Shown: piece by piece, positions 15,153 through 23,097 of the stretch | Layout: every line of letters starts with the position of its first letter | Position numbering within the stretch: position 1 is the stretch's first letter | Assembly (NCBI GenBank): GCA_910587105.1 | Contig: CAJUMB010000042.1 | Coordinates: 1-32,060, forward strand | Direction: 5' to 3' | Length of the DNA: 32,060 nt | From: an uncultured Lachnospiraceae bacterium | GTDB taxonomy: Bacteria > Bacillota > Clostridia > Lachnospirales > Lachnospiraceae | The notes under the pieces: model-generated | Told to the model about the DNA's origin: nothing | Database searches by the model: none | Seen by the model: only the letters and a program-made list of their open reading frames with translations | Position numbers and translations under genes: made by a program

Positions 15153-16316
15153 ATGAAGAAAAAGGTAATTAGTGCACTGCTCTGTGCAGCATTGGCCACA
15201 GCATTTTGTACGGGATGCGGGTCATCCGGCGGACAGGGGGAGAGCCAAACGGCGAAAGAAAACGTGGAAACTGCCCAGGTAAAAACCCAGGGAGCATCTG
15301 AGGATGTGCTGAAGGTCAGGGTGGGAGCCCAGCCCACTTCCGGACAGGTGTTCCAGTTCGTGGCCGATGACCAGGGCTTCAATGAAGAAGAAGGAGTGGA
15401 AGTGGAGATGGTATGGCTCAGCAATCTCTCAGACGCTGCTGCTGCGCTGATGGCTGACCAGGTGGACGTGCTTTCTACATATGGAACCGGAGGCCCGCTG
15501 ATTCAGGTGGCCAATGGGCAGGACTTTAATCTTTTCGGCGGGTATATGATTATCGGAGAGACGCCGGTATTTGCCAAACCGGAGACAGTATTCGAGGATC
15601 TGGACAGTCTAAAAGGAAAGACCATCGGCATTACCAGGGGAGGGACGCCGGATATTGTGCTGAAGGGCATTCTCTACGATGCAGGGATTCCGTTTAAATA
15701 TGGGGACGACACCTATATCGGCGGTGAAAAGGATGACCCGGACTTGGTTACATTCCTGGAATATAAGAAAAATACAGACGTGCTCCAGGCAATCACTAAA
15801 GACGAAGTGGATTTCGGCGCCACAGCAACCGGATATGAGATCCAGGCCGCTGATTTAGGGCTGGAAGTGAAGATGTGGCCTGATGAATACTGGCCCAACC
15901 ACTCCTGCTGCCGTATGTTCGGCATGAATGATTATGTACAAAACAATGAAGAGGTGCTGTACCGCCTGCTCCGTTCCTATCTGCGGGCAGAGGAGTATAT
16001 GCAGGATAACATGGAGTATGTGTCTGATCTTTGTGTGGAAAATCTGGACCTGACTAAAGAGACGGCAGATAGTTTTGTACTCAGCGAGCATATGAAATAT
16101 GACACAGACCCCTTTACCGACAGTGTGACTACCATGTGGAATAAAATGGCGGATTACGGATATCTGACAAAAGGGGATATTGATATCAATGACCATTTGA
16201 ATTCTTCTATTTACAGAAAGGCGCTGGAATCTCTCATCAAGGATTATCCAGACAGTGAATTTTTCCAGGATAAGATGGAACAGTTCGCAGGCAACAATAC
16301 GGGAACATTAGAATAG
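15153..16316 (+). CDS. NitT/TauT-family ABC importer, substrate-binding lipoprotein (SsuA-like)
   Basis: Extracellular solute-binding lipoprotein of the SsuA/TauA/NMT1 fold. Seen: signal peptide of ~21 residues (MKKKVISALLCAALATAF) with lipid-acceptor Cys22 in C-T-G-C-G-S-S; the cysteine at -3 is unusual for a lipobox. A low-complexity linker runs to about residue 50, then the two-lobed domain with VRVGAQPTSGQVFQFVADDQGF, LMADQVDVLSTYG, and DLDSLKGKTIGITRGGTPDIVLKGIL, the hallmark of the family. 387 aa. It lies 25 bp after the ATPase gene and 46 bp before the permease gene. The binding pocket may include Trp, Cys-Cys (HSCCRMFG) and acidic residues, but the ligand cannot be named from sequence. 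Confidence 0.9.
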   Translation: MKKKVISALLCAALATAFCTGCGSSGGQGESQTAKENVETAQVKTQGASEDVLKVRVGAQPTSGQVFQFVADDQGFNEEEGVEVEMVWLSNLSDAAAALMADQVDVLSTYGTGGPLIQVANGQDFNLFGGYMIIGETPVFAKPETVFEDLDSLKGKTIGITRGGTPDIVLKGILYDAGIPFKYGDDTYIGGEKDDPDLVTFLEYKKNTDVLQAITKDEVDFGATATGYEIQAADLGLEVKMWPDEYWPNHSCCRMFGMNDYVQNNEEVLYRLLRSYLRAEEYMQDNMEYVSDLCVENLDLTKETADSFVLSEHMKYDTDPFTDSVTTMWNKMADYGYLTKGDIDINDHLNSSIYRKALESLIKDYPDSEFFQDKMEQFAGNNTGTLE

Positions 16317-16362
16317 GAAACAGTTCCAACGATGAGACAGACTTAACGAACAGGAGGACGCC

Positions 16363-17121
16363 ATGACAGGTTTTATAAAGAAAAGATTGGGGATTGTCCT
16401 TATCTTCATTGGCATCATTGCCGGGTATGTGCTCTTGACAGATGTGTTTCATGTGCTGAATACCTTTCTCTTTTACAGTATCACCATAATGCCGGGGATT
16501 TTTAAAGAGTATCTGCCCCAGCTGATAGAAGGATTTAAAAGCTCTATGTATATGCTGGGAATTGCCTACTTTCTGGCAGTGGTTCTTGGGATTGCCCTGG
16601 GGTCTTTTATTGGGCTTCATAAGCTTGTGAGGCTGAATGTAACCCCTTATATCAATGCATTCAGTGCAGTTCCGGTTACGCTTTTGACACCTTACGCCAT
16701 CAATATATTCCCGTCCTTTAAGGTGGCTTCCATTTTCATTATCTTCCTGGGGTCTTTCTGGATTATCCTGGGGACCACCATCACGGCGGTGATGACCATT
16801 GACAAAAGATATCTGGAAAATGCGGCTACACTGGAATTCAAAGGCATGGAGCGTCTGTTTACCATTGTGCTTCCCGCGGCCTCACCGGGGATTCTTGCCG
16901 GATGTACCATTGCTCTTAAGCTGGCATTTATGCTTCTGGCGGTGGCGGAAATGTTCGGCGCTACCTCAGGTATGGGTTATTTTATACAGTATTATTCTGA
17001 CTTCGGACGGTTTGATGTGGTGGGAGTGGGATTCATTTTCCTCGCCATTGTGCTGGTAATTATCATGTACTTATTCGACAGACTGAAGGCTGGAATTTTG
17101 CATTGGACCATTAATAATTAG
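16363..17121 (+). CDS. NitT/TauT-family ABC importer, permease (SsuC-like)
   Basis: Inner-membrane permease of the BPD_transp_1 family. About six hydrophobic segments are visible (first at residues ~8-30, KRLGIVLIFIGIIAGYVLL), with the EAA-type coupling loop around AATLEFKGMERLFTIVLPAA, which contacts the ATPase. 252 aa is the usual SsuC/TauC length. The start ATG follows CAGGAGGA. With the preceding ATPase and lipoprotein it completes one importer. Its stop codon lies within a weak candidate promoter, and the first methyltransferase gene begins 41 bp later, so transport and methyl transfer genes are physically joined. Confidence 0.9.
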   Translation: MTGFIKKRLGIVLIFIGIIAGYVLLTDVFHVLNTFLFYSITIMPGIFKEYLPQLIEGFKSSMYMLGIAYFLAVVLGIALGSFIGLHKLVRLNVTPYINAFSAVPVTLLTPYAINIFPSFKVASIFIIFLGSFWIILGTTITAVMTIDKRYLENAATLEFKGMERLFTIVLPAASPGILAGCTIALKLAFMLLAVAEMFGATSGMGYFIQYYSDFGRFDVVGVGFIFLAIVLVIIMYLFDRLKAGILHWTINN

Positions 17122-17131
17122 AATATATATA
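17103..17131 (+). promoter_or_regulatory. Weak candidate internal promoter before the methyltransferase genes
   Basis: TTGGAC (17103-17108), 17-bp spacer, TATATA (17126-17131), overlapping the permease stop codon. It could raise transcription of the corrinoid module separately from the transport module. AT-rich gaps easily give such matches by chance. Confidence 0.3.
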
Positions 17132-17162
17132 TCTGAAAATTTTATGAAAGAGGTAAAAAGAT

Positions 17163-18251
17163 ATGATGGATCAAATGACACCTGCCCAGCGTGCGGCGGC
17201 CATTGCCAATGGACAGGACGCTGACCGGCTTCCCTGTAATCCCAATGTGGCCAATGGGACTGCGCGGATTTATGGCTGTAAGATTTCAGAATTCAATACC
17301 AATCCCAAGGCTCTGGCACAGGCGCAGATTGCGGCTTACAGGCGGTTTGGATATGACAGTCTGCGGATTTTTACAGATTTGTTTCCATGGGCAGAAGCTA
17401 TGGGGGCAAAGGTGAATTTCCCGGAGGACAATACTGCTGACCTGGATAAACCTGCCATTACAGATGTGAGCATGATTGACAGACTGGAACCTGCAGACCC
17501 CTATAAGGACGGACGGCTTCCCATTCAGGTGGAGGCCATGAAATATCTGGTAGATGAAGTGGGCGGTGAAATTGGCTGTTCTGTGGGAGTGGTAGGACCC
17601 TTTACCAACGCGTTTTTCCTCATCGGGGTGGAAAACACCATGAGGCTGATTTTGAAAGACCCGGAATCCATACATAAGTTATGTAAGGTTTCTCTGGAGA
17701 CTTCCAAAGCCTATGCGGCGGCGGCTATTGACGCAGGACTGACTCCAGCAATTTCCGAGCCCATGTCGTCCTGCACTGTGGTGAGCCCCAGGGTTTTCAG
17801 GAAATACTCTCTGCCCTATCTGAAAGAGCTGGTGGATTTCATTAAGAGCAAAGGAAAAGGGACGGTGATCCATGTGTGTGGACAGACCAACAAAATCTGG
17901 GAAGATCTGGCAGATATGGGAATCGCAGGGCTGAGCATTGATAATGTGGCCAGCATTTCCGAGTGCAAGAAAATGGTAGGCCATAAGACAAAAATCATGG
18001 GAAATGTAGACCCAGGCGGAGTGATGTATACTGGAACACCACTGGAAGTGCGTCTGAAAACACTGGAGTGTATCCGCGACGGATATGACAATCCCAAAGG
18101 ATTCATGGTGATGTCAGGCTGCAGTCTTCCGGTGGAAACTCCCCTTGAAAATATTCAGGCTATGATGGACACGGTGAGAGAAGTGGGTTATCCGGTGGAA
18201 CTTTCCAAAGTGGAAGATCTGATGGAAGACTGTAAGAAAAAGATGCAGTAA
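17163..18251 (+). CDS. UroD/MtaA-family corrinoid methyltransferase 1
   Basis: Uroporphyrinogen-decarboxylase-fold methyltransferase, the family of MtaA/MtbA and of the O-demethylase substrate methyltransferases of acetogens. These use zinc to activate a thiol or hold a substrate and pass methyl to or from a cobalamin protein. The Zn motif is intact: His237-x-Cys239 (VIHVCGQT) and Cys320 (VMSGCSLP). A TIM-barrel pattern is seen throughout, including GPFTNAFFLIGVENTMRLILKD and ISEPMSSCTVVSPRVF. 362 aa. The ATG at 17163 has AGAGG 9 nt upstream. The corrinoid protein gene follows after 10 bp, so this is its most likely direct partner. It is not HemE: no haem genes nearby, and HemE lacks the H-x-C...C site. 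Whether it takes methyl from the substrate or gives it to an acceptor is not decided by sequence. Confidence 0.87.
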   Translation: MMDQMTPAQRAAAIANGQDADRLPCNPNVANGTARIYGCKISEFNTNPKALAQAQIAAYRRFGYDSLRIFTDLFPWAEAMGAKVNFPEDNTADLDKPAITDVSMIDRLEPADPYKDGRLPIQVEAMKYLVDEVGGEIGCSVGVVGPFTNAFFLIGVENTMRLILKDPESIHKLCKVSLETSKAYAAAAIDAGLTPAISEPMSSCTVVSPRVFRKYSLPYLKELVDFIKSKGKGTVIHVCGQTNKIWEDLADMGIAGLSIDNVASISECKKMVGHKTKIMGNVDPGGVMYTGTPLEVRLKTLECIRDGYDNPKGFMVMSGCSLPVETPLENIQAMMDTVREVGYPVELSKVEDLMEDCKKKMQ

Positions 18252-18261
18252 GGAGAGAAAA

Positions 18262-18909
18262 ATGGCAGATAAAGAATCATTATTAAAAGAACTATCCCGT
18301 TGTGTCCTGGAAATGGAAGACGAAGAAGTCATTCCTGTGGCACAGGAATATGCAGACAATGGATTTGATGCGGCGGAAGGCATTATGCAGGGGCTGGTTC
18401 CAGGCATGAATCAGGCTGCGGACCTTTATGAACAGGAAGAATATTTTATCCCGGAGCTGATGGTATGCTCAGCTGCCATGTACAATGGGCTGGATGTATT
18501 AAAACCGCTGATTCCCAAGGAAAATACAGCCTCGAAGGGAAAAGCGGTGATCGGAGTAGTGGAAGGAGATACCCACGATATCGGGAAGAATCTGGTGAAG
18601 GTCATGATGGAGGCCGCCGGATATGAGATGATCGATCTGGGCAAAGACGTGCCTGTAGAGGAATTTGTGGAGAAAGTCCGGGCGGAACAGGCAGATTTTG
18701 TGTGTATGTCCACATTGATGACTACTTCCATGAATAATATGCAGAGAGTCATCGAAAGCCTGAAAGAGCAGGGGCTGCGGGAGCAGGTGAAAATCATGGT
18801 GGGAGGCGGCCCCATTTCTCAGAATTTTGCCGATAAAATCGGGGCGGACGGTTACTCTGTCACAGCGGTAGAGGCTGTGAAGCTGGCGGACCGGCTCAGT
18901 GGCGTGTGA
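18262..18909 (+). CDS. Corrinoid (cobalamin-binding) methyl-carrier protein, MtaC/MtbC-like
   Basis: Methyl carrier of a three-component corrinoid methyltransferase system. Seen: N-terminal helical cap domain (about residues 1-85), then a Rossmann-like B12 domain with GDTHDIGKNLV, whose His105 is the lower axial cobalt ligand, followed by GYEMIDLGKDVP, STLMTTSMNNM and VGGGPISQNFADKIGADGY, all hallmark segments. 215 aa, full length. The start follows AAGGAGAG. It is the only cobalamin-binding protein in the cluster, so all three UroD-family proteins probably share it. Spontaneous Co(II) oxidation would inactivate it; the RACo-like gene at 21250 is the expected repair activator. Confidence 0.95.
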   Translation: MADKESLLKELSRCVLEMEDEEVIPVAQEYADNGFDAAEGIMQGLVPGMNQAADLYEQEEYFIPELMVCSAAMYNGLDVLKPLIPKENTASKGKAVIGVVEGDTHDIGKNLVKVMMEAAGYEMIDLGKDVPVEEFVEKVRAEQADFVCMSTLMTTSMNNMQRVIESLKEQGLREQVKIMVGGGPISQNFADKIGADGYSVTAVEAVKLADRLSGV

Positions 18910-19001
18910 GAAAATCCAGCATTTATGATGAAGCGGTAAAGGAATAATCAGGAGATAACTTTCGAACAGTTTTCAATACAATGAATAAAGGAGAATATAC
19001 C

Positions 19002-20144
19002 ATGGAATTAAGAAAAAATTTACCGGAAATTTTTGAAGATTTTGCAGAGGGAAGAAGAAATGCATTTTTAAATGTAAAGAAAATCAAAGACCAGAACAAA
19101 CCTGTTGTGGGGATTTTCTGTACGTACTTTCCCCAGGAACTGGCAGTGGCCATGAATGCAGCAGTGGTTTCCCTGTGCGCAACATCCGACGAGACTATTC
19201 CGGCGGCAGAGGCCGACCTGCCCAAGAATCTCTGCCCTTTAATTAAGTCCAGCTATGGATTTGGAAAGACTGATAAGTGTCCGTTTTTCTTCTTCTCCGA
19301 CCTGGTAGTTGGGGAGACCACCTGCGACGGAAAAAAGAAAATGTATGAATATATGGCAGAGTTTAAGCCAGTACATATTATGGAGCTGCCCAACTGCGTC
19401 AGTGAGAGAGGTGTCCAGATGTACCGGGGAGAGATCATCCGCATGAAAGAAAAACTGGAGGAAGTGTTCGGCGTGACAATCACAGAAGATGACATCCGCC
19501 GGGGAATCCAGGTGAAAAATGCGGAGAGAGATGCGCTGAAAAGGCTGTATTCTGTTATGAAGGCAGACCCGGCTCCCATTACCGGCACCGACTTGATGAA
19601 TACATTGGTTGCCACCACATTTAACTTTGAGCGCGAAAAAATCCCGGCACAGATGGATGCTCTGATTGAGAAAATTGAAAAAGAGGGAAAAGCAGGGGAG
19701 AAGAAACCGAGAATTTTGATCACCGGATGTCCCATGGGCGGCGCAACCATGAAAGTGGTAGAGGCTGTGGAGACAAACGGCGCGTCCGTGGTGGCTTTTG
19801 AGAACTGCTCCGGCGCAAAATCGGTGGAAGAAAATGTAGACACTTCTAATCCGGACGTATACGAGGCACTGGCGAGAAAATATATGAACATCGGCTGTTC
19901 CTGTATGACCCCCAATGACAACCGGATTAAACTGCTGGACAGCATGATTGACGAATACCATGTGGACGGTGTGATTGATATGGAACTGCAGGCCTGCCAT
20001 ACTTATGCGGTGGAGGCTCTGCGCATCAAACGCTTTGTCAATGACGAGAAGAAGATTCCCTATATGAATCTTGAGACAGATTATTCTCAGGCAGACGTGG
20101 GCCAGTTGAAGACCAGAGTTGCCGCGTTTATTGAGATGCTGTAA
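19002..20144 (+). CDS. Double-cubane-cluster anaerobic reductase (YjiM-like, 2-hydroxyacyl-CoA dehydratase superfamily)
   Basis: Belongs to the 2-hydroxyacyl-CoA dehydratase D-component superfamily, in the branch of double-cubane-cluster proteins. The characterised member holds an [8Fe-9S] cluster and, driven by an ATP-dependent activase, reduces small molecules such as acetylene. Seen: Cys40 (IFCTYFPQEL), Cys59 (LCATSDETIPAAE), Cys78 (NLCPLIKSSYG), Cys93 (TDKCPFFFFSD), Cys108 (GETTCDGKKKMYE), later TGCPMGGAT, CSCMTPN and LQACHTYA; these cysteine contexts are diagnostic for the branch. 380 aa. The start at 19002 has AAAGGAGA 8 nt upstream; an ATG at 18981 lies before that ribosome site. A single subunit without HgdA/B-type partner argues against a true hydroxyacyl-CoA dehydratase. 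The activase at 12147 is its likely electron donor. Physiological substrate unknown. Confidence 0.87.
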   Translation: MELRKNLPEIFEDFAEGRRNAFLNVKKIKDQNKPVVGIFCTYFPQELAVAMNAAVVSLCATSDETIPAAEADLPKNLCPLIKSSYGFGKTDKCPFFFFSDLVVGETTCDGKKKMYEYMAEFKPVHIMELPNCVSERGVQMYRGEIIRMKEKLEEVFGVTITEDDIRRGIQVKNAERDALKRLYSVMKADPAPITGTDLMNTLVATTFNFEREKIPAQMDALIEKIEKEGKAGEKKPRILITGCPMGGATMKVVEAVETNGASVVAFENCSGAKSVEENVDTSNPDVYEALARKYMNIGCSCMTPNDNRIKLLDSMIDEYHVDGVIDMELQACHTYAVEALRIKRFVNDEKKIPYMNLETDYSQADVGQLKTRVAAFIEML

Positions 20145-20225
20145 AGACAGGCAGTAAATATCGGGAATTGGAATTATAAGATTGGAAACGATAATGCAGG
20201 AGAATCAGACCAGAGGAGAGCAAAA

Positions 20226-21257
20226 ATGCTGACAGAAAAAGAACGTCTGAATCAAGTATTCCGGCATGAAAAACCAGACAGGCCCCCGTGTATCTGTCCA
20301 GGGGGAATGATGAATATGATTACCACAGAATTGATGGATACCTGCGGGGCAGTCTGGCCCCAGGCCCACACGGATGCCGGGATGATGGCGCAGCTGGCCC
20401 TTGCCAATTATGAGCAGGGATGCTTTGAAAATGTGGGTGTGCCTTTTTGCATGACTGTGGAGGCAGAGGCCCTGGGAGCACAGGTGTCCATGGGGTCAAA
20501 GGCTGTGGAGCCCCATGTGGCCCAATATGTGATTGATTCTGTGGCAGAGTGGAGAAAGCTGAAACCGCTGAATGTGAATGAGGGACGGGCAAAGGTGGTG
20601 CTGGATGCCATCCGCATCCTGAAATCAAAAAATCTTTCCGTTCCCATTATCGGAAATATTACCGGGCCAGTCAGCACTGCAGGGTCGGTGCTGGAGCCGG
20701 TTGTTTTCTACAAGGAATTGAGAAAACGCAATCAAGAAGCCCATGAATTTATGGGATTTGTGACAGAGCAGATCTTAAATTTTGCCAGAGCGCAGATTGA
20801 GGCCGGTGCGGATGTGATTGCCATATCTGACCCCAGTGGCACAGGGGAAATTCTGGGACCCCGTTTTTTCCAGGAATTTGCAGTCACTTATTTGAATCAG
20901 CTGCTGGACGGCCTTCAAAGTGAGAAAATGGGAACCATTGTCCATATCTGCGGACAGATGAGGAGCGTGTATGAGCAGGTGAACCAGATACACAGCGACG
21001 CCCTCAGCTTTGACTCCATTGTTCCTATGAAGAAAGCCCGCGAAAATCTGGGCGGGAGGATTCTCATGGGGAATGTGAGCACCTACGCACTGGAGTTCGG
21101 AAGCCCCAAACAGATTGAGAAGATGACCAAAAATTGTGCGGCAGACGGGTCAGATATTTTGTCTCCCGCCTGCGGCCTGGGGACAAAGTCACCCCTGAAA
21201 AATGTCCAGGCCATTCTTCAGACACTGAAAAAAGATGAGGTTTTAGCCAATGCCTGA
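20226..21257 (+). CDS. UroD/MtaA-family corrinoid methyltransferase 2
   Basis: Second zinc methyltransferase of the UroD fold. The metal site is intact: His240-x-Cys242 (IVHICGQM) and Cys316 (SPACGLGT). Seen also: RPPCICPGGMMN near the N-terminus, FCMTVEAEALGA, GNITGPVSTAGSVLEP and ISDPSGTGEILGP, typical of MtbA/MtaA-like proteins. 343 aa. The start follows GAGGAGAG. Its stop overlaps the RACo-like gene by 8 nt, so both are coupled in translation. It resembles classical MtaA/MtbA somewhat more than methyltransferase 1 does (inference by motif style), so it may act on the acceptor side of methyl transfer, but no CoM is expected in this organism and the acceptor is open. Confidence 0.87.
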   Translation: MLTEKERLNQVFRHEKPDRPPCICPGGMMNMITTELMDTCGAVWPQAHTDAGMMAQLALANYEQGCFENVGVPFCMTVEAEALGAQVSMGSKAVEPHVAQYVIDSVAEWRKLKPLNVNEGRAKVVLDAIRILKSKNLSVPIIGNITGPVSTAGSVLEPVVFYKELRKRNQEAHEFMGFVTEQILNFARAQIEAGADVIAISDPSGTGEILGPRFFQEFAVTYLNQLLDGLQSEKMGTIVHICGQMRSVYEQVNQIHSDALSFDSIVPMKKARENLGGRILMGNVSTYALEFGSPKQIEKMTKNCAADGSDILSPACGLGTKSPLKNVQAILQTLKKDEVLANA

Positions 21258-23097
21258 GATCAGAGTACAGTCGTCAGGGAAATGTTATGCCTATACGCCG
21301 GGAGAAAGTCTTCTGGAAATTCTTCTGGCAGCGGAAGTTTTTGTGGAAAATCCCTGTAACGGAAAAGGAGTCTGTGGCAAATGCCGGGTAAAAATTTTAA
21401 AAGGCGCTCTCTCAGAACCATGTGCCACAGAGCAGGAAACGATCAAAGAAAAAGAACTGGCCCGGGGAATCCGGCTTTCCTGTATGGTGCGGCCAAAGGG
21501 AGACTTAGAGATTGAACTTCTGGGCCGTGAGAAAAAGCATGAGGTGCTGGCGTCGGGATATGTCCCGGAGTTTGCCTTTGACTGCGGCATCCACAAACAT
21601 CTGGTGGAAATTCAAAAACCTGCACTCCATGACCAGACTCCCCTGGAAGATCAAATAAAGAATCAGCTGAAAGAACAGACAGGGGGGGAGATTCTGGCCA
21701 AAAGCCTGCGTCTGGAGACTCTCCAGTCCGTGAGCTTTCAGCCTGGCCTGGCAACTGTGGTGCGCCGGGGAAACCATGTGATGCACATAGAAGAAGGGGA
21801 TACCGTGGATATTCTGTACGGTATCGCAATTGATATCGGCACCACCACGGTAGTCTGTGCCTTGGTGGATATGCACACAGGGGAAGACCTGGCCCATGCT
21901 TCTATGATTAACGCCCAGAAGCATTTCGGTCTGGATGTGCTCACCAGAATCACTTACGAAATGGAACATCCCCAGGACGGAATCAAAAACCTCCAGGACG
22001 CTATGGTGAAATCCATCAATGACATGATAGGAGACGTCTGTGTCCAGGCAGGCGTATTGCGGGAGCATATCTATGAGATCACCGTGGGAGCCAACTGTAC
22101 TATGATGCATATGCTGTTGGGGGTGGACGCGGTACCCATTGGGAAAGCCCCCTATGCCCCTATGTTTGTGAGGGCAAAGGATCTTCCGGCGGCCTGGGCG
22201 GGAATCCATGCCGCGCCCGGGGCCAGGCTTTACTGTCTGCCGTCCGTGTCCGCCTATATCGGTGCGGATATTGTGGCGGGGGCGTATGTCTGCCAGCTGC
22301 GAAAAGAAAAGGGGAATGTTCTGTTCATTGACATCGGTACAAACGGGGAAATTGTGCTGGCTCATCAGGGTCGTCTGCTGTGCTGCTCCTGTGCCGCAGG
22401 GCCTGCCCTGGAAGGGATGAATATCAGTTCCGGTATGCGGGCGGCTCAGGGGGCTGTGGAGGATGTGAAAATCACCCCTCAGGGTGTTCATCTGAAAGTA
22501 ATCGGAGAGGAGCCAGCAGCGGGTATCTGTGGCAGCGGGATTCTGGCCGCGGTAAAAGAGCTTTTGAAAACGGGACTGATTAGTAAAAGCGGCGTATTTA
22601 TCAAAAAGGAGAAACTGGACGAAACGGATTACCGATATCCCATGATCGGGACAGACGGGGCAAGAAGGGAATTTATTCTGGCCAGCCATCCTGAGAAAAT
22701 ACAGATTACCCAGCAGGATATTCGACAGGTGCAGCTGGCCAAAGGCGCCATATTGTCAGGATTTCTCGCTTTGCTCAATGAGGCGGGCATAGGAATGGAA
22801 GAACTGGACAAGGTGCTCATTGCCGGTCAGTTCGGCGCCCACCTTCCTGTGGACAGTATGACGGGAATCGGCATTTTACCCCGCGAAGTGGCAGATAAGA
22901 TTGTCTATGTGGGCAATACTTCCAAGACAGGCGCGTATATGGCTCTCATGTCCGGGAAAGTGAAGCGGGAGATGGAAGAACTGGCTCACTATATGGATTA
23001 TATGGAACTGGGAGCCACGAAAGGATACGAGCGGCTGTTTGCCGACTGTCTGATCTTCCCGGATTTTTCCGATGTTCAGGGAGAAGGAGAGGAATAA
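21250..23097 (+). CDS. RACo-like ATP-dependent corrinoid activator (N-terminal [2Fe-2S], C-terminal ASKHA/DUF4445)
   Basis: Reductive activator of corrinoid proteins: uses ATP hydrolysis and its [2Fe-2S] cluster to return inactive Co(II) to Co(I). Seen: plant-type ferredoxin domain with Cys36-x5-Cys42-x2-Cys45 and Cys78; a linker/middle domain to about residue 190; then the ASKHA ATPase with AIDIGTTTVVCALVD, VGANCTMMHMLLG, LFIDIGTNGEIVL, CSCAAGPALEG, GICGSGI and IAGQFGAHL. 615 aa is normal for RACo/DUF4445 proteins. The gene overlaps the upstream one by 8 nt and its TAA shares one base with the next ATG (TAATG), so three genes are coupled. Its presence is strong evidence that the corrinoid protein at 18262 is really used in turnover. 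Confidence 0.93.
   Translation: MPEIRVQSSGKCYAYTPGESLLEILLAAEVFVENPCNGKGVCGKCRVKILKGALSEPCATEQETIKEKELARGIRLSCMVRPKGDLEIELLGREKKHEVLASGYVPEFAFDCGIHKHLVEIQKPALHDQTPLEDQIKNQLKEQTGGEILAKSLRLETLQSVSFQPGLATVVRRGNHVMHIEEGDTVDILYGIAIDIGTTTVVCALVDMHTGEDLAHASMINAQKHFGLDVLTRITYEMEHPQDGIKNLQDAMVKSINDMIGDVCVQAGVLREHIYEITVGANCTMMHMLLGVDAVPIGKAPYAPMFVRAKDLPAAWAGIHAAPGARLYCLPSVSAYIGADIVAGAYVCQLRKEKGNVLFIDIGTNGEIVLAHQGRLLCCSCAAGPALEGMNISSGMRAAQGAVEDVKITPQGVHLKVIGEEPAAGICGSGILAAVKELLKTGLISKSGVFIKKEKLDETDYRYPMIGTDGARREFILASHPEKIQITQQDIRQVQLAKGAILSGFLALLNEAGIGMEELDKVLIAGQFGAHLPVDSMTGIGILPREVADKIVYVGNTSKTGAYMALMSGKVKREMEELAHYMDYMELGATKGYERLFADCLIFPDFSDVQGEGEE

Noticed and set aside
14339..17121. Sulfonate-specific SsuABC or taurine TauABC system
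   Set aside because: The family fits, but no sulfonate mono-oxygenase or taurine enzyme is near and the organism is an anaerobe, so substrate-specific names are not supported.
12147..20144. Classical 2-hydroxyglutaryl-CoA or benzoyl-CoA type dehydratase/reductase
   Set aside because: Only one dehydratase-like subunit is present and its cysteine contexts fit the double-cubane branch; no CoA-transferase, acyl-CoA dehydrogenase or second subunit lies nearby.
21505..22689. Long open frame on the minus strand inside the RACo-like gene
   Set aside because: It has no ribosome site, no recognisable domain, and lies wholly opposite a convincing gene; it is a shadow frame.
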